A model generated the notes under the pieces. That model ran no database searches. It was not told the DNA's origin and worked only from the letters and a program-made list of their open reading frames with translations. Below are positions 42,192-52,951 of a stretch of DNA of 64,000 bases, one piece after another (position 1 is the first letter of the stretch; the number at the start of each line of letters is the position of its first letter). The stretch lies in NCBI GenBank assembly GCA_026119935.1, contig JALRMH010000005.1, forward strand, positions 372,001 to 436,000, read 5' to 3'. Origin of the DNA: Endothia cerciana. Lineage: Eukaryota > Ascomycota > Sordariomycetes > Diaporthales > Cryphonectriaceae. The position numbers and the translations under genes were made by a program.

Positions 42192-43594
42192 ATGTTTGTT
42201 CCAAAGCAGTTTCTGACCCTGGTGGCGGTCCTCTCCTCCGTCAACGCCGCCTGTGTCCGGAAAGGTCAGACCTCGAGCGTCGACGTCTCAGCGTCCTCGT
42301 CCAGTGCCGTCGCCTCTTCTACTCTTGCACTTTCTACTAGCACCATTGTCCTTGCTACTAGTTCCACTGCCGAGCCAACTTCAACAGCTCTCACCTTGTC
42401 TACTGCAGAAGTAGCCACCAGTTCCGTGGCCCAGGATGTGGCTACTTCGTCCAGCTCAGTCCAGGCATACACGGCGTCGACCTCCGCAACTTCAACCACG
42501 GCGGGCGTCACTGCGGCTGTATCGACTACCGGCTCGGCTGTCACTGCCTCTTCATCTTCATCTTCTTCCACTGGGGACACCAAGTATCTGGTCGTATTGT
42601 AAGTTGTTGGACTCACCCTCCGGTCTGCATGTGTACTGACCCTTTGACCAGCGGTGACTCTTACTCATCAACTGGTTTCTACATTGAGGGCGACAAGCCT
42701 TCAGCTTCGGATCCATTCGGCGACCCTGCCCTGCCAGGTGACACAACCACTGGCGGTCTCAACGTAAGTACTTGGAAGATACGAGCGGCTCCAGCGCAAA
42801 TGCTGACCAGCTTCTCCAGTGGGTGGGATATGTGACGAGCGTGTACAACACCTCAACGATTCTGACTTACGATTGGGCATACTATGGTGCAGATGTATCC
42901 AACGACATCATCAACACCGGAGTGACAACGGATGTCATTGCCCAGGTCGGGGACTTCGAGGACAATCTGGTGCCCGCCCCCTCTTATGCCGAGTGGACCT
43001 CTGACGACCTGCTCGTTGCTGTTTGGATCGGCATCAACGATATTGGCGAGTGCTTCTGGGAATTGGAGGAGTACGAGACTTGCCCCATCAACGAGGTCAT
43101 GACGAAATACTTCAGCCTCATGCAAAACCTGTACGATGATGGCGTCAGGAATTTTGTGCTGAACATGGTGCCTCGTAAGTTCAATATCCACGCCCGCTCT
43201 CTTCCCTCCCCCTCCCCCCCCTCCGCTATCATATAGTTAGCTGACCGGCCGTGTTCTACCCGTAGCTTTCTACAAGGCCCCTGCCTTTGATGAGGAGACG
43301 GACCTGTCAGGCCTGATCACCAACCTCGAATCTTACAACTCCCTGCTCGTGAGCAACATGGAGGAGTTCAAGATGAACAATTCAGACATCAGCTTCGGCC
43401 AGGTCTTCAACACGACATCTTACTTCTGGGAGGTCCTTGACGACCCCACCTCGTACGGTCTAGACAGCGATATCACCTGCGCAAACGCCGACGGCACTAC
43501 CTGTGTATGGTACGATAACTATCACCCGGGGCAAGCTATCCACAAGCTTGTTGCCGAAGGCTTCGTCAATGCCCTGACAGGGTCTTTCTTCTAG
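42192..43594 (+). CDS. Secreted SGNH/GDSL esterase, CE16-like, four exons
   Basis: Exons 42192-42598, 42652-42763, 42820-43174 and 43266-43594; the introns (GTAAGT, GTAAGT and GTAAGT donors, AG ends) join in phase to 400 residues. Residues 1-19 are a signal peptide. A Ser/Thr/Ala-rich mucin-like stretch of about 110 residues precedes the enzyme domain. Block I is VLFGDSYSSTGF with the nucleophile Ser139, and GGLNWVGYVTSVYN is the CE16-type second block. AYYGADVS replaces the common AYGGATV. VWIGINDIG is the block III Asn, and CVWYDNYHPG gives Asp375 and His378 of the triad. This matches CE16 carbohydrate acetylesterases acting on exo-acetyl groups of plant polysaccharides. The N-terminal mucin-like region is unusual, since linkers are more often between domains. 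Confidence 0.9.
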
Positions 43595-44651
43595 GCGATA
43601 GGGTTATATGCACAGCAGCAGTCTTTCGTTGACGAGAGATAAGCCGTGAAGGAACGGAGACCGCTGGTCATTACTTTCATGTTGTACCTATTAAGTTTTT
43701 TTCTGGAGTAGATACATCTTCTAGCATTCTCAATGCACTTTAAAGACGTCCGGGGAGGTATTCTTAGGGTGCGAATATCTTCGAGTCAAGTAACAGACCC
43801 ACACGGAAGGCCTCGTCTGATAATTAGAAGCATTGACGAGGGGGTGCAATGTGGAGAGATGCAGCTCCCTCTTAAGACCCCTCCCATAGCATGAAGTTTT
43901 TGAGGCCAATTCCAAGCCTCGCAGATGCAAGCTCTGTTTGATGTCTGCAGTCATGGCACCTCGATCGGTAGGCCTGTGCTGGACGTAGCTAAGGAGAGCC
44001 CATCCGGGCTCAGTACACCATGCTGATCAGGAACAGAGACCCGGGGTCAAGGACGCGCATATGGTGTGAGGTCTGCCTGTGATTATATGCTACGTGATGA
44101 AGATCCATGCAGAGCAATACAGTAAGCGATATTGGCCGTGACCTGTGAGCCGCACGGATCACTCTGCTGCACATCCAGTTCTTCGCGACCCCGGAAGCCT
44201 GTAAAGCAGCAAGAGGCTGTGTTTGTCTAGAAAAGGACTGCCATAGATAGGATTTGTTGAATTTCATCTTCCAGAGCCTCTAGAGCCTCGAACTCGACCG
44301 TGGATAGAGCGGGAGGCTAGCTGAACTCGCCGCATTTATCATGCGATCTGCAGACTGCACTAGTGTAGAGGGGGTTATGACCGCTGCCACAATGACCTCA
44401 TCCATTGATTGAGTCAACGGATCATCACTACTGGCGTCATTCTCCCGACCAGACCGGCGAAAGCTGATGATATAACCCAGCCTGAACTGTAAGAAATTTA
44501 CAAGTATTCCTCTTTACACATATAGCGAAGAAAATCGATTCCTAGGTTTCTGACCCATATATCTCCGATCTTTGCTGTATACCTTCAAACTTAACGACTG
44601 TCAACCACATCTCCGCACGCAAGCAGACTCTTTACAATAGTCCCTGCCAGA
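43595..44651. other. Intergenic, no gene seen
   Basis: About 1.06 kb between two plus-strand genes. Minus-strand open frames at 43730-43954 and 44010-44267 have no motif. The last 150 bases look like a normal fungal leader for the small repeat protein. Confidence 0.5.
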
Positions 44652-45019
44652 ATGTCTGAGAATTACAACGTCAAGCCGCACGGCTCGGGTGGGATGTCCG
44701 GCCAGACGCAGACACCAGCCAACGCCGGCGTTGGCCACGACAAGCCCAAGGCGTTTGACGCCGAGGGCCCTATTGGGAAGCAATTCACCGGTGAGTTGGT
44801 TCCCAAGTTCTCATTTGCAGCTAGTCCTCGATGCTGATCCCAAGATGAACGCATGACTGAGACAAACTCGCAGAGGCGGGCGCCATCGGTGGTACGGCAC
44901 AGAAGGTGGGCGGCCCCTTCGACAAGGATGGCGCTATTGGAAAACAATTCACAACCGAGGGAAGTATTGGCGGGACAGTACAGGATAAGGTTGGTGGGCA
45001 GACTAAGAAGACTAATTGA
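44652..45019 (+). CDS. Small hydrophilic glycine-rich repeat protein, two exons
   Basis: Exons 44652-44790 and 44874-45019; the 83-base intron (GTGAGT...CGCAG) is in phase, giving 94 residues. The protein has no hydrophobic segment. The second half repeats a unit of about 25 residues: FDAEGPIGKQFT-EAGAIGGTAQKVGG, then FDKDGAIGKQFT-TEGSIGGTVQDKVGG. The intron falls inside the first unit, directly after the FT. Such short Gly-rich, charged fungal proteins are often induced in conidia or by stress, but this assignment rests on composition only. The small size and clean splice phase support a real gene. Confidence 0.75.
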
Positions 45020-48000
45020 AGCTCGTTAACGAGAGATGAATAAGAAAATAAAGATCTGTTAGTCGCCGCGGACCAAGTCGATATGACATCCAGATATTGG
45101 CGAGATGGGGACGTCTATTGTCCAGAGTCTCTTCAACGTGGTAACCAACATTGAATATCGCGCCGGGTACATTGCACGGCATAGAGATCCGTTATGAAGA
45201 TCTTTGATGTTCAAGTTGCTGCGCTAGTTTACCTACGTGCACTTGCTGATGCAGTGTAGATGTAAGTCAGCTCAAGCGGAGTTTGACTTCCGGGTTGATA
45301 ATTATGTCTTCAACCACGGGGTACACAGGACTACCTTCTGCCGGTTATATTTCCAGCGTTCACGTATAATGCGTCTCAAGACCCTTAGGACCAGAAGCAG
45401 TCATATAATTAGACAGTAACAAGCAAGCAAACCCAAAACTTACGAAAGGCTTGTCCTGAGGCCGTCCCCAGCCTAGGAAATACATGTCCGAAGGGCTTGA
45501 ATCCCCAGAGATATCTTACGCCGATGTGCATTGTTATTGGCTTTGAGCGCATGGGACGAGGCTGTACGTGAAATACGGACTCAACGAAACGGAGTGAGGG
45601 CATCACACAAAGCAAGTCTCTCTTTACCCGATCTTTCTTGCTGCCCTAACCAGATTCGACCCTGCGCTCTTGGTGGCCGGAGGGAAGCTTTGTGTCTTCG
45701 AGATTGCATTCTGTCTAGTGATTCTCGCGCGGTCATTATCGAAGGAGGTCTGCCCAGGAATAAGTGTATATACGTGGCCAAGCATGAATGAGATGTTCTA
45801 CAGATGGAAGAGGCGCGCAAGCGAGGATTCTTACACTTTGAATGGCGAAGCAGAAGACAGATTATAAATATAAGACATCTTCGATAAGAAACATAGTGGG
45901 TTATTGAACAGTGTTGGCGAGGTTTTAACGTTCTAGAAAGGTCCGCATGTCACCAACAGGACACCAATATGATGTCAGGGACCTTCAAACACCACCATTA
46001 TGCATCTTTCAGGAAAGCTATTTCTAGAATGACATGTGAAAGGGCACCCCACTGATTATCTGATAGACACATATATGGTGATGTCGACGCCGAACATGAC
46101 GACTTCCCTGGCGGTGCTTGCTTGCAATACAGGTCGCCAAAATCTTCCAGCTGTCCGCCAAGGTTGGGCGCATATGTAAAGGTGCCGCCAAGCCAGATTC
46201 CTCGGGCCAACTATCTAAAACTTGACGTGCTTTTCACGCACGGCCTCTTCCCATATGTATATTGACTTTGTGTAAAGTAGAACAATTTTAATTTTATTCT
46301 TGTAGACATCATGAATCCTGTTGGGTCTCACGATGGATATCCATGGCTGCCTTCACTATTCGTTGTGGGGGGCGCCCTAGAAAGGCTGCAAATAACCAAC
46401 GACCAAGTCTTGAGACATCTTGTAGACAGTCATGAACAGGATGCTTTTCAAAACATATCAAATTGTGGTTTCCCCTTAGAAGCATAGGATCCTGGCTGCG
46501 CCCTCAGAGAAGAGGCCTCTACTTATTTCGCCGACCTTGATGATTGGAAGTGGACAACTTTCATTGCTGCCAGAGAAGTAGCAGTATAGTTTCAAATAAT
46601 CAATAATCTTCATTATCGAGTCAGTGCTACCGGTCAAGGTGCAGCCGTCAATTTGTGTCCAAGCCAGCGATCCCTAACAACTTAGCATAGTGGGAACACG
46701 CCCAATATGTCACAAGATGTGCGGCTGCTGGTACCTTTTGTACAACATATCCGGAAGACCTCCTAGCTTGATCTCTTCTCGAGTTCAGCACAGACGCGTC
46801 TCGGTGGACAACCGATGCTGATTCCCCCCGTCCCAGACACAAGTCACGATATGAAGGAGATGGAACAAAAAGCATACAGCGAGACCAGCTAGAATTCATA
46901 CACGTCACGTTAATCTTGATGCCAATGAGGACTTATGGGAGCCAGCTGACTCCTTCTCGCATGCTGCCAAGATCCCCGAGTATGCAGTGCCGTGATCGCC
47001 AAGCTCGACTCCTTCCATGTCTGTGTCCTAGACCGTATCATCCGCCTGGTAGAAAATGGATTGTCCTTCAACATGAGCCTGATAATATCTCAAACTCTGC
47101 CATATCTATGTAACAACTAAATGATTGTGTTGAGAGGGTCAGTTCGGACTGTCATTACTTCCTGATTCATACCATGGCGCAGGATATGGGAATGACTGTC
47201 ATTTGATAAAGTATGTTAGTGCGATGGCGGCAACCTGTACTTGGCATTGCTCCCCCCCCCCCCCAACAAAAAAAAAAGTCTACGAGTCTAAGGAACCACT
47301 ATAATTTTTACATGCATTGATCTTCACCGTAATTGCGATGTCTTGGATAGCGGGTACATGCATCGCGACATTACACGGCTGCCTCACATCCACTCACGCA
47401 GTCTCGAGACGCCCGTAGAGAACGGCTTTGCCGACGACACACGCATTGCACCATGGTGCAGAATTCTTGGACACGACAGTGGATAAATAGCTCGCTGAAA
47501 AGATATAAGTTACTCTGCCTCAGTCGCATCGGTGAGGTAGATGCAAGGCCACTGAGGCTAATTTAAATTGAAGCGAAGTCCTTGCTAGATCTGCCCCCAA
47601 AACAATGTAGTCCTGGGCTGCCCTTTGCAAGAAAGTTGTAAAATTTTGATAGCACTGTAGCTCAAGTCGATGACTGGAGTACCCAGCACTCCACAATCTG
47701 CGCAGGCATCATTGTTTTAGGGTATAGTGAATTTACCTGGATTTTTGATTCACTGACGTTGTCAGTGACGTCCACATAACTTTCAGGCCGTGTCTTGGCT
47801 TATAAACAATGCCTGTCTTCTCCTGAGTAACCACATGTAATCACAAGCCCGTCAAGACTTCACACTCAAATTGACAACACAAGCATTGGCATCTGCATGA
47901 GTTCTTCTTGATGTGGTTGTGATAGACTTGAAGGCTAGGATGCCCAAGCCCCGGTGGACTTACATAAGCGGGCCAACCCAAGGGCGGGCTCCTTCCCTTC

Positions 48001-48222
48001 TGTATATCACCCACCATCCCCGGATTCCAAGATCGACTGTGTTTGCACCTCTGCCTAAACTTTTCTTTCCTCTTCACAACTTCGAACGGTGGGCATTCAT
48101 TAAACTTCAGTGGACAACCTTTCACGCCCGCGACACCCTCCCCACTGCAAAGGCAATTGTGACCCATCCACATCATCCATCCATACGCCGATCTCCCCCT
48201 CCTCCCGCGGCTCTTGGTCACG
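45020..48222. other. Long intergenic region, no gene seen
   Basis: A 3.2 kb stretch without a supportable gene. Open frames of 60-135 codons occur on both strands (45531-45867, 46648-46908, 47841-48248) but overlap each other and lack motifs. A run of 13 C at 47252-47264 is followed by an A-rich tract. The region is AT-richer than the genes. Its last 150 bases are the pyrimidine-rich leader of the 2EXR-type gene. Confidence 0.5.
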
Positions 48223-49395
48223 ATGTCGGCATCACCTGGAGCCAGCAAGCGTTATCCCAAGCGCAAGCGTGATACCATCTCTTACGCAGAGAACAGCGAG
48301 TCCGAGGAGCTGGGTGAAGACGCTGGGACTCTACGCCACCGACACGATGATGGCGAAGACGACGACGTGGAATGGGGCACTGTTCAGACGGTAAACTTGA
48401 CCATGATCTTGAAACACGCGTGGCCTACCAGTCTCTTCTCCAGTGCTGACGAGGGTCACAACCACAGATCCCGCCACAGAAGCCTCGTACCATCGACGAG
48501 CGACCGCAGGTCTTCCGCTTCATGTGCGTCCACCCTTTGATACCTTCGCTTTGGGAGACTCGGGCCCAGACTAACCTTCTTCAGGTCCCTGCCACCAGAA
48601 CTCCGTAACATGATCTATAGCCGCGTCCTAACCCACAACGGTGGCCCCGTCTACATCGACTCTGTGTCATTGGTCAACACCCGTATCCGCCGTCATCTCA
48701 CCGAGCGCATTGGCGAAGATGACTATCAGCTGTACAGATCTCGACGGCTGTTCAGAAACCTTAGACTTCTTCGGGTCTCCAAGACGATCTCCCAAGAGGC
48801 AGCTGGTATCATGTATGGGCAGAAGTTCTCTTTCCACCGACTAGTGTCTCTGCAGACGTTCCTGCTCCTGCTACGTCCAGAATCCATGGTTCTCATGCGG
48901 GCGGTGGAAGTCCGCGTTCAGGATTCTGAGTGGCAGCTCCTCCCTGGGGTCTCAGCACAGCTCGCTCGGCTCAGCAACTTGGAGAGTCTGAAGGTGGAAG
49001 GGCTCAACTACAGGACCAGCGGCAGGAACTTCTCCACCTACCTCGAGCGGACCCGAAGACCCGCCAACGACTGGGACACTACCGTTGAGTCAATGGACAA
49101 ATTGAGAGGGATCAAGCTCGCGCGGGATACGTACCCGTTCATGTTCCCTTTCTACAAGCAGGTTCTCCACGACCGTGGTCTCGATACGCTGGTCAAGATC
49201 CTGGAGTTTCGCGAGGTCATTGCTGAAACCAGCTGGTGGCGCGCTGCTTGGAACAATTGGCACCGGCTCACAGGTCGAGGCCTGGGAAAATACGACCAAT
49301 TTGGGTCCGTGGCTGATTCAGACGAGCGGAAATCAAGAAGAGGCAAGGCCATGGGCGAAGAGATTGTCAGTCTTCTAAGCCAGGATACCTTCTGA
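48223..49395 (+). CDS. 2EXR-domain (F-box-like) protein, three exons
   Basis: Exons 48223-48390, 48468-48523 and 48585-49395; introns of 77 and 61 bases (GTAAAC and GTGCGT donors, CAG ends) join in phase to 344 residues. The N-terminus (MSASPGASKRYPKRKRDT) is basic with a possible nuclear localisation signal, followed by an acidic stretch (DDGEDDDVEWG). Exon 2-3 junction creates VFRFMSLPPELRNMIYSRVL, the hallmark of fungal 2EXR/F-box-like domains. A conserved-type block follows (LFRNLRLLRVSKTISQEAAGIMYGQKFSFH), then a helical region with LARLSNLESLKVEGL. Such proteins are numerous in filamentous fungi and of unknown function; a protein-interaction role is inferred. Confidence 0.82.
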
Positions 49396-49919
49396 TGAAG
49401 TATTCTACAAGGGAAGGTCAGCTAGGAGAGACCCGCCTTTCGACGACGACATTTGCTTTGACCTGTCTTGCTACGACCGGATGAGTAAGGCAGTCAAACA
49501 TATGCTAGCTCCGTCCTGACAATAAATAGCTTGCCCTCAGGATGAAGATGTGTTTGCAAAAGTGCTCGGACAGTTCGAAGCAACCCTGCAGGTACGTTAG
49601 ACCAGTAGGATCGTATACAACCTGCTATGCCACGATCAGCTGCCTCTCTCCACTCACGACACATCATGGTTGCCTGAGCAGGTACAGTCTTGGGCTCGAT
49701 TGGTCCATTACTTCCCGCTGGTTAAGCGACCTAACGTCTACTCCGGATCATTTCACATCGCCACACATATACATGTAGCGTACAGTATGCTGACCAGACG
49801 CCGAGGCTAGAACCAGCACTCCCGATGATTGCCTGAGCACTACATCCCAACTTTATGCTTACCGCAGATGCCCCTTCCCCCTCTGATGGCGCTCATCGCC
49901 AAAGACGGTTCGATGCGAT
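49396..49919. other. Intergenic, no gene seen
   Basis: About 520 bases between the 2EXR-type gene and the 3' end of the acyltransferase relic. Only a motif-free open frame (49542-49778) is present. Confidence 0.5.
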
Positions 49920-51630
49920 CTACTGACTCATATCCAGTAGCATATGAACCCACTTGTCAAGGTACACCTGGATTTCGTCCTTCTTATATCTGCCATTGTT
50001 GAACGAGATGCAGAGCGTTAGCTCGTCGTTCCAGGAGTGAGACCGGCACGGTCTGTTAGCATTACGGTGGTTAGTCACTGAGCACCTGGGTCGAAAGCCG
50101 ATACCTAGGCAACGTTGCGGACCGGGGCGGTAAGGGGCTGAAATCCTTACAACTTGGCTGTATTCTCGTCAGTCACGAGCTGGTAGCGATCCAGGCGCAT
50201 GCTCGTCTGATCATCCTATGTGGTGTAAACGCCATCCAGCTGATTGCTACCTGCGGGGTCACAGACATAATTCACATTCAAGCTCGGCTTCGACCGCGGT
50301 GTCTTCATAGACGCCCTGTGGCAGAGTTGGCCCAATCAGTACTGTACTTGTCGAGTCTTGTCCAGGACGCTATAGGGGTAAAACTGACAAGGCGCCCTGT
50401 ATTATGAAAGCAGTAGCGGCTCGGCGTAGCTCATTCGCAGCCGAGACGTCTGGGCGCTGAGCGACAGCTACCCATGCGGCGTGGATGTGTCGAGCGATGC
50501 GCCAGAAGCGCTCTCTGACACCCTCCAGGGGGCTGCCGAGCACATCGGCCGGCACCGTCATCATCTCCAGGCCTACGGCCGCGCCAAAGTACCCGTTTCG
50601 CCAGCTCCGGGGCTCCCTCAGGTTCCGCGTGCGCAGGTCGAAGCCCGAGAGCACGGTAATACAGGGCCTCCGATCCTGTCGACAAGCGTTAGGACGAGCG
50701 CCGCCTGGACGGCCCCTGTTAATTTGACGCCATGGTCCCTAGCCGCCGAGAGGAGTCCACCAAGATAGAATCCGTCGTTCCGGAACGTGTGTGTCACTAC
50801 GCTGGTGCCTGAGACGGCGCTTCCGGGTTCCACCCCAGTGGTGGGTCTGGGGAGAGGCAGCATGGAGATCTGTCTCAATCCGTCAGCTGGTAATCCCTCC
50901 CGGTTGTTTGATGCTGCGGACAAGGGAAGAACTGGATACTGTATCTCTTTGGGCATTTCGGCAAGAGTTTTGGTGACCTCTTCCGAGATGACTGCCACGC
51001 CCAGAGCCGCAGGGCTCAGCCTCACCGCCTCATCCCCCAAGGCAAGGGACGTGTTGAGGCTCGGTCTTACGAGGCCCGTCAGCACCTCATTCAGGATCGA
51101 TCTCAGGCCCGTGCCGTCGACAAGACCATGGTGGACGTAGGAAAAGCAGGTCGAACTAAGTTATGCCCTGCGACCCGGCGGTCTGTTCCGGGTTCGGAAT
51201 GGCGTACAGGAAGGCGCAGTTTCCATCTTCCGAAGGGAGGACGACGTCCCGGCTCAGCTTCTCGTGCAGCCCTTCCCAGCGGCTCACGTCCGGCACCAGC
51301 TTAGCCGTACGTTCGGCCCATGCGGCGACCTCCTCAGCCATCTCGACTTTGTAGACCATCTGCTTGATCTGGCACGCCACCGCTGGGTGAATCTACCGCG
51401 CGTATGTCCAGGCTCGCGCGACGCGGGACCTCAGCTCGTCGGCCGTGAGAGCCCAAGCAGGGGCACCGGCATGCTTCACCGACTGTCGCGCCGAGATACG
51501 GGTAGTTGTGGCCGAGGGTGTATTTGTTGATGGTGGACAGTATAAATTCGGGTGTAGTCAACGACCGGGTAAAAACCGGCTGAGGTGGCGAGGAGGGCGT
51601 CCAGGGGTGGAACGTGGCTCGGGACGTCAT
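49920..51630 (-). pseudogene. Decayed acyltransferase (condensation-domain/alcohol-acetyltransferase-like)
   Basis: From an ATG at 51630 the minus strand reads MTSRATFHPWTP and TINKYTLGHNYPYLGATVG, then changes frame to ELRSRVARAWTYAR. It hits a TAG near 51395 where the family has an ordinary codon before IHPAVACQIKQ, and continues DVSRWEGLHEKLSRDVVLPS. After another frame change comes FSYVHHGLVDGTGLRS (near 51100-51145). HHGLVDG is the H-x3-D-G acyl-transfer motif of condensation-type enzymes and is intact. Next are HGVKLTGAVQAALVLTLVD, then in another frame RNLREPRSWRNGYFGAAVGLE, and finally HSWNDELTLCISFNNGRYKKDE with DKWVHMLLD, ending at TAG 49920-49922. The order matches Tri3-like and related fungal O-acyltransferases, although the exact subfamily is uncertain. 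At least three frame changes and two stops make it non-functional. Confidence 0.7.
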
Positions 51631-51700
51631 TTTCCTTCTCTGCTGCAGCACAAGGTTTCTTCTGTCCCGCGTATAGTGAACTTGTGTGTGAAATGACCAG

Positions 51701-52951
51701 CACGTCCAGGACCTGATAGACCGGATCCCAAACAGGCAGACTGTTGACCTGGCAAAGCTATTCCCTCCTCACCATGGACATCGCAACGGAGCTTCTCTTC
51801 GGCGAGGCTGCCGGGCATCTGGACCCTGCAAAGACCGAGCAGGGCATGGAGTTCTTATCCTCGTTTGTGGCAATAAATATGGGTGTGCAGGTTTTATTGT
51901 CTTGAGGTCTGAAGAGAAGAGAAGAAGCTATCTACAGAGCCCGTTTGCAAGGAGGCAAGGTTAATTATTGCCGTGCTTGATTTACTGCGGCAACCCTAAC
52001 CACTTTGCTTCCTGCCACATCGTTCAATTATATCATGAGGAAGATGTCTCTCCCCGCCGCCCTGCCCTTCATGGCCGGGTTTCCCGACCTCAATCTGGGG
52101 CGATGCGTCAAGTACATCAATGACTTCACCGACTCCTATGTCAGGAAAGCCCTGCGTGTACGTGCCGAGATGGCCCCGTCGGGAAAGTCTGATGAGCTGG
52201 CGATCTGACCGGAGCTCGTGGCAAGAAGTATATGTTCCTGGACGAGCTGGCCAAGCCTGAGAGTGGCCCGCAACGCCTGCGTGGTGAGCTCCTGAGCGTT
52301 ATGGTGGCCGGTCGGGACGCGACCGCCTGGCGCTGCTCTCTGACCTCTGGTGGCACCTCGCCAGGCGACCCGATATTGTGGAGAAACTGCGACAGAAACT
52401 GAAGCCTTTAGGAATGCATCACCCAACATCGAAAGACCTCAAGAACCTGAAGTATCTAGAGCAGCTGTTGAACGAAGGTACAGACGATAGGCGGGACTTT
52501 TGTTTCCCTCCCAACTTTTCTGGCAGTGGTTATGTAGTAGCTTATTGCTGATCATTCTCATCCTAGTCTTGCGCCTTTACCCAATCAACCCAATCAACTC
52601 CCACGTAACAAAGCAGAACATTAAGCTACCTCGCGGTAGGGGTCCGCTCACCCATCAACGTGAGTCCGAGCGAGCGAAACATTGCCCAAGGTTAGCACCA
52701 CCTTTGAGGCTCAGGCTGATCTCGATTGCAGATGGGAGTTTATCCCCTTTGGCGGGGGGCTGAGGATCTGCATAAGGCAGCAGCTGGCGCTCACCGAGGC
52801 CGCTTACACAACTGTGCGCTTGCTGCAGTAATTCTCGCACATCAAACCCAGAAGTGATAGCCCTTTCCAAGAGGCTTTCGCGATGGCTTTGCATAGTGGC
52901 GATGGCTGTAAGGTCAGCCTAGGTAGCTGGGCTACAAGATGCAGAACATAA
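51701..52951 (+). pseudogene. Decayed cytochrome P450 (CYP52/CYP539-like), N-terminus missing
   Basis: Ordered P450 blocks occur on the plus strand in shifting frames. HVQDLIDRIPNRQTVDLAKLF lies near 51701-51763, then after a frame change SLLTMDIATELLFGEAAG. Helix-region block KMSLPAALPFMAGFPDLN is near 52045-52095. The I-helix equivalent LLSVMVAGRDATAW lies near 52280-52330, then LWWHLARRPDIVEKLRQKL and NLKYLEQLLNEG. RLYPINPINSHVTKQNIKLPRG is near 52572-52640. The heme region WEFIPFGGGLRICIRQQLALTEA is near 52734-52800; the Cys is kept but the following Gly is Arg. C-terminal HIKPRSDSPFQEAF and DGCKVSLG finish it. The first 170 or so residues, including the membrane anchor and proline hinge, are absent. 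It begins only about 70 bases from the start of the acyltransferase relic, divergently oriented, so a deletion probably joined the two. Confidence 0.78.

Noticed and set aside
50618..51085. Intact 155-codon gene on the minus strand
   Set aside because: It is a middle fragment of the acyltransferase relic; upstream and downstream family blocks lie in other frames.
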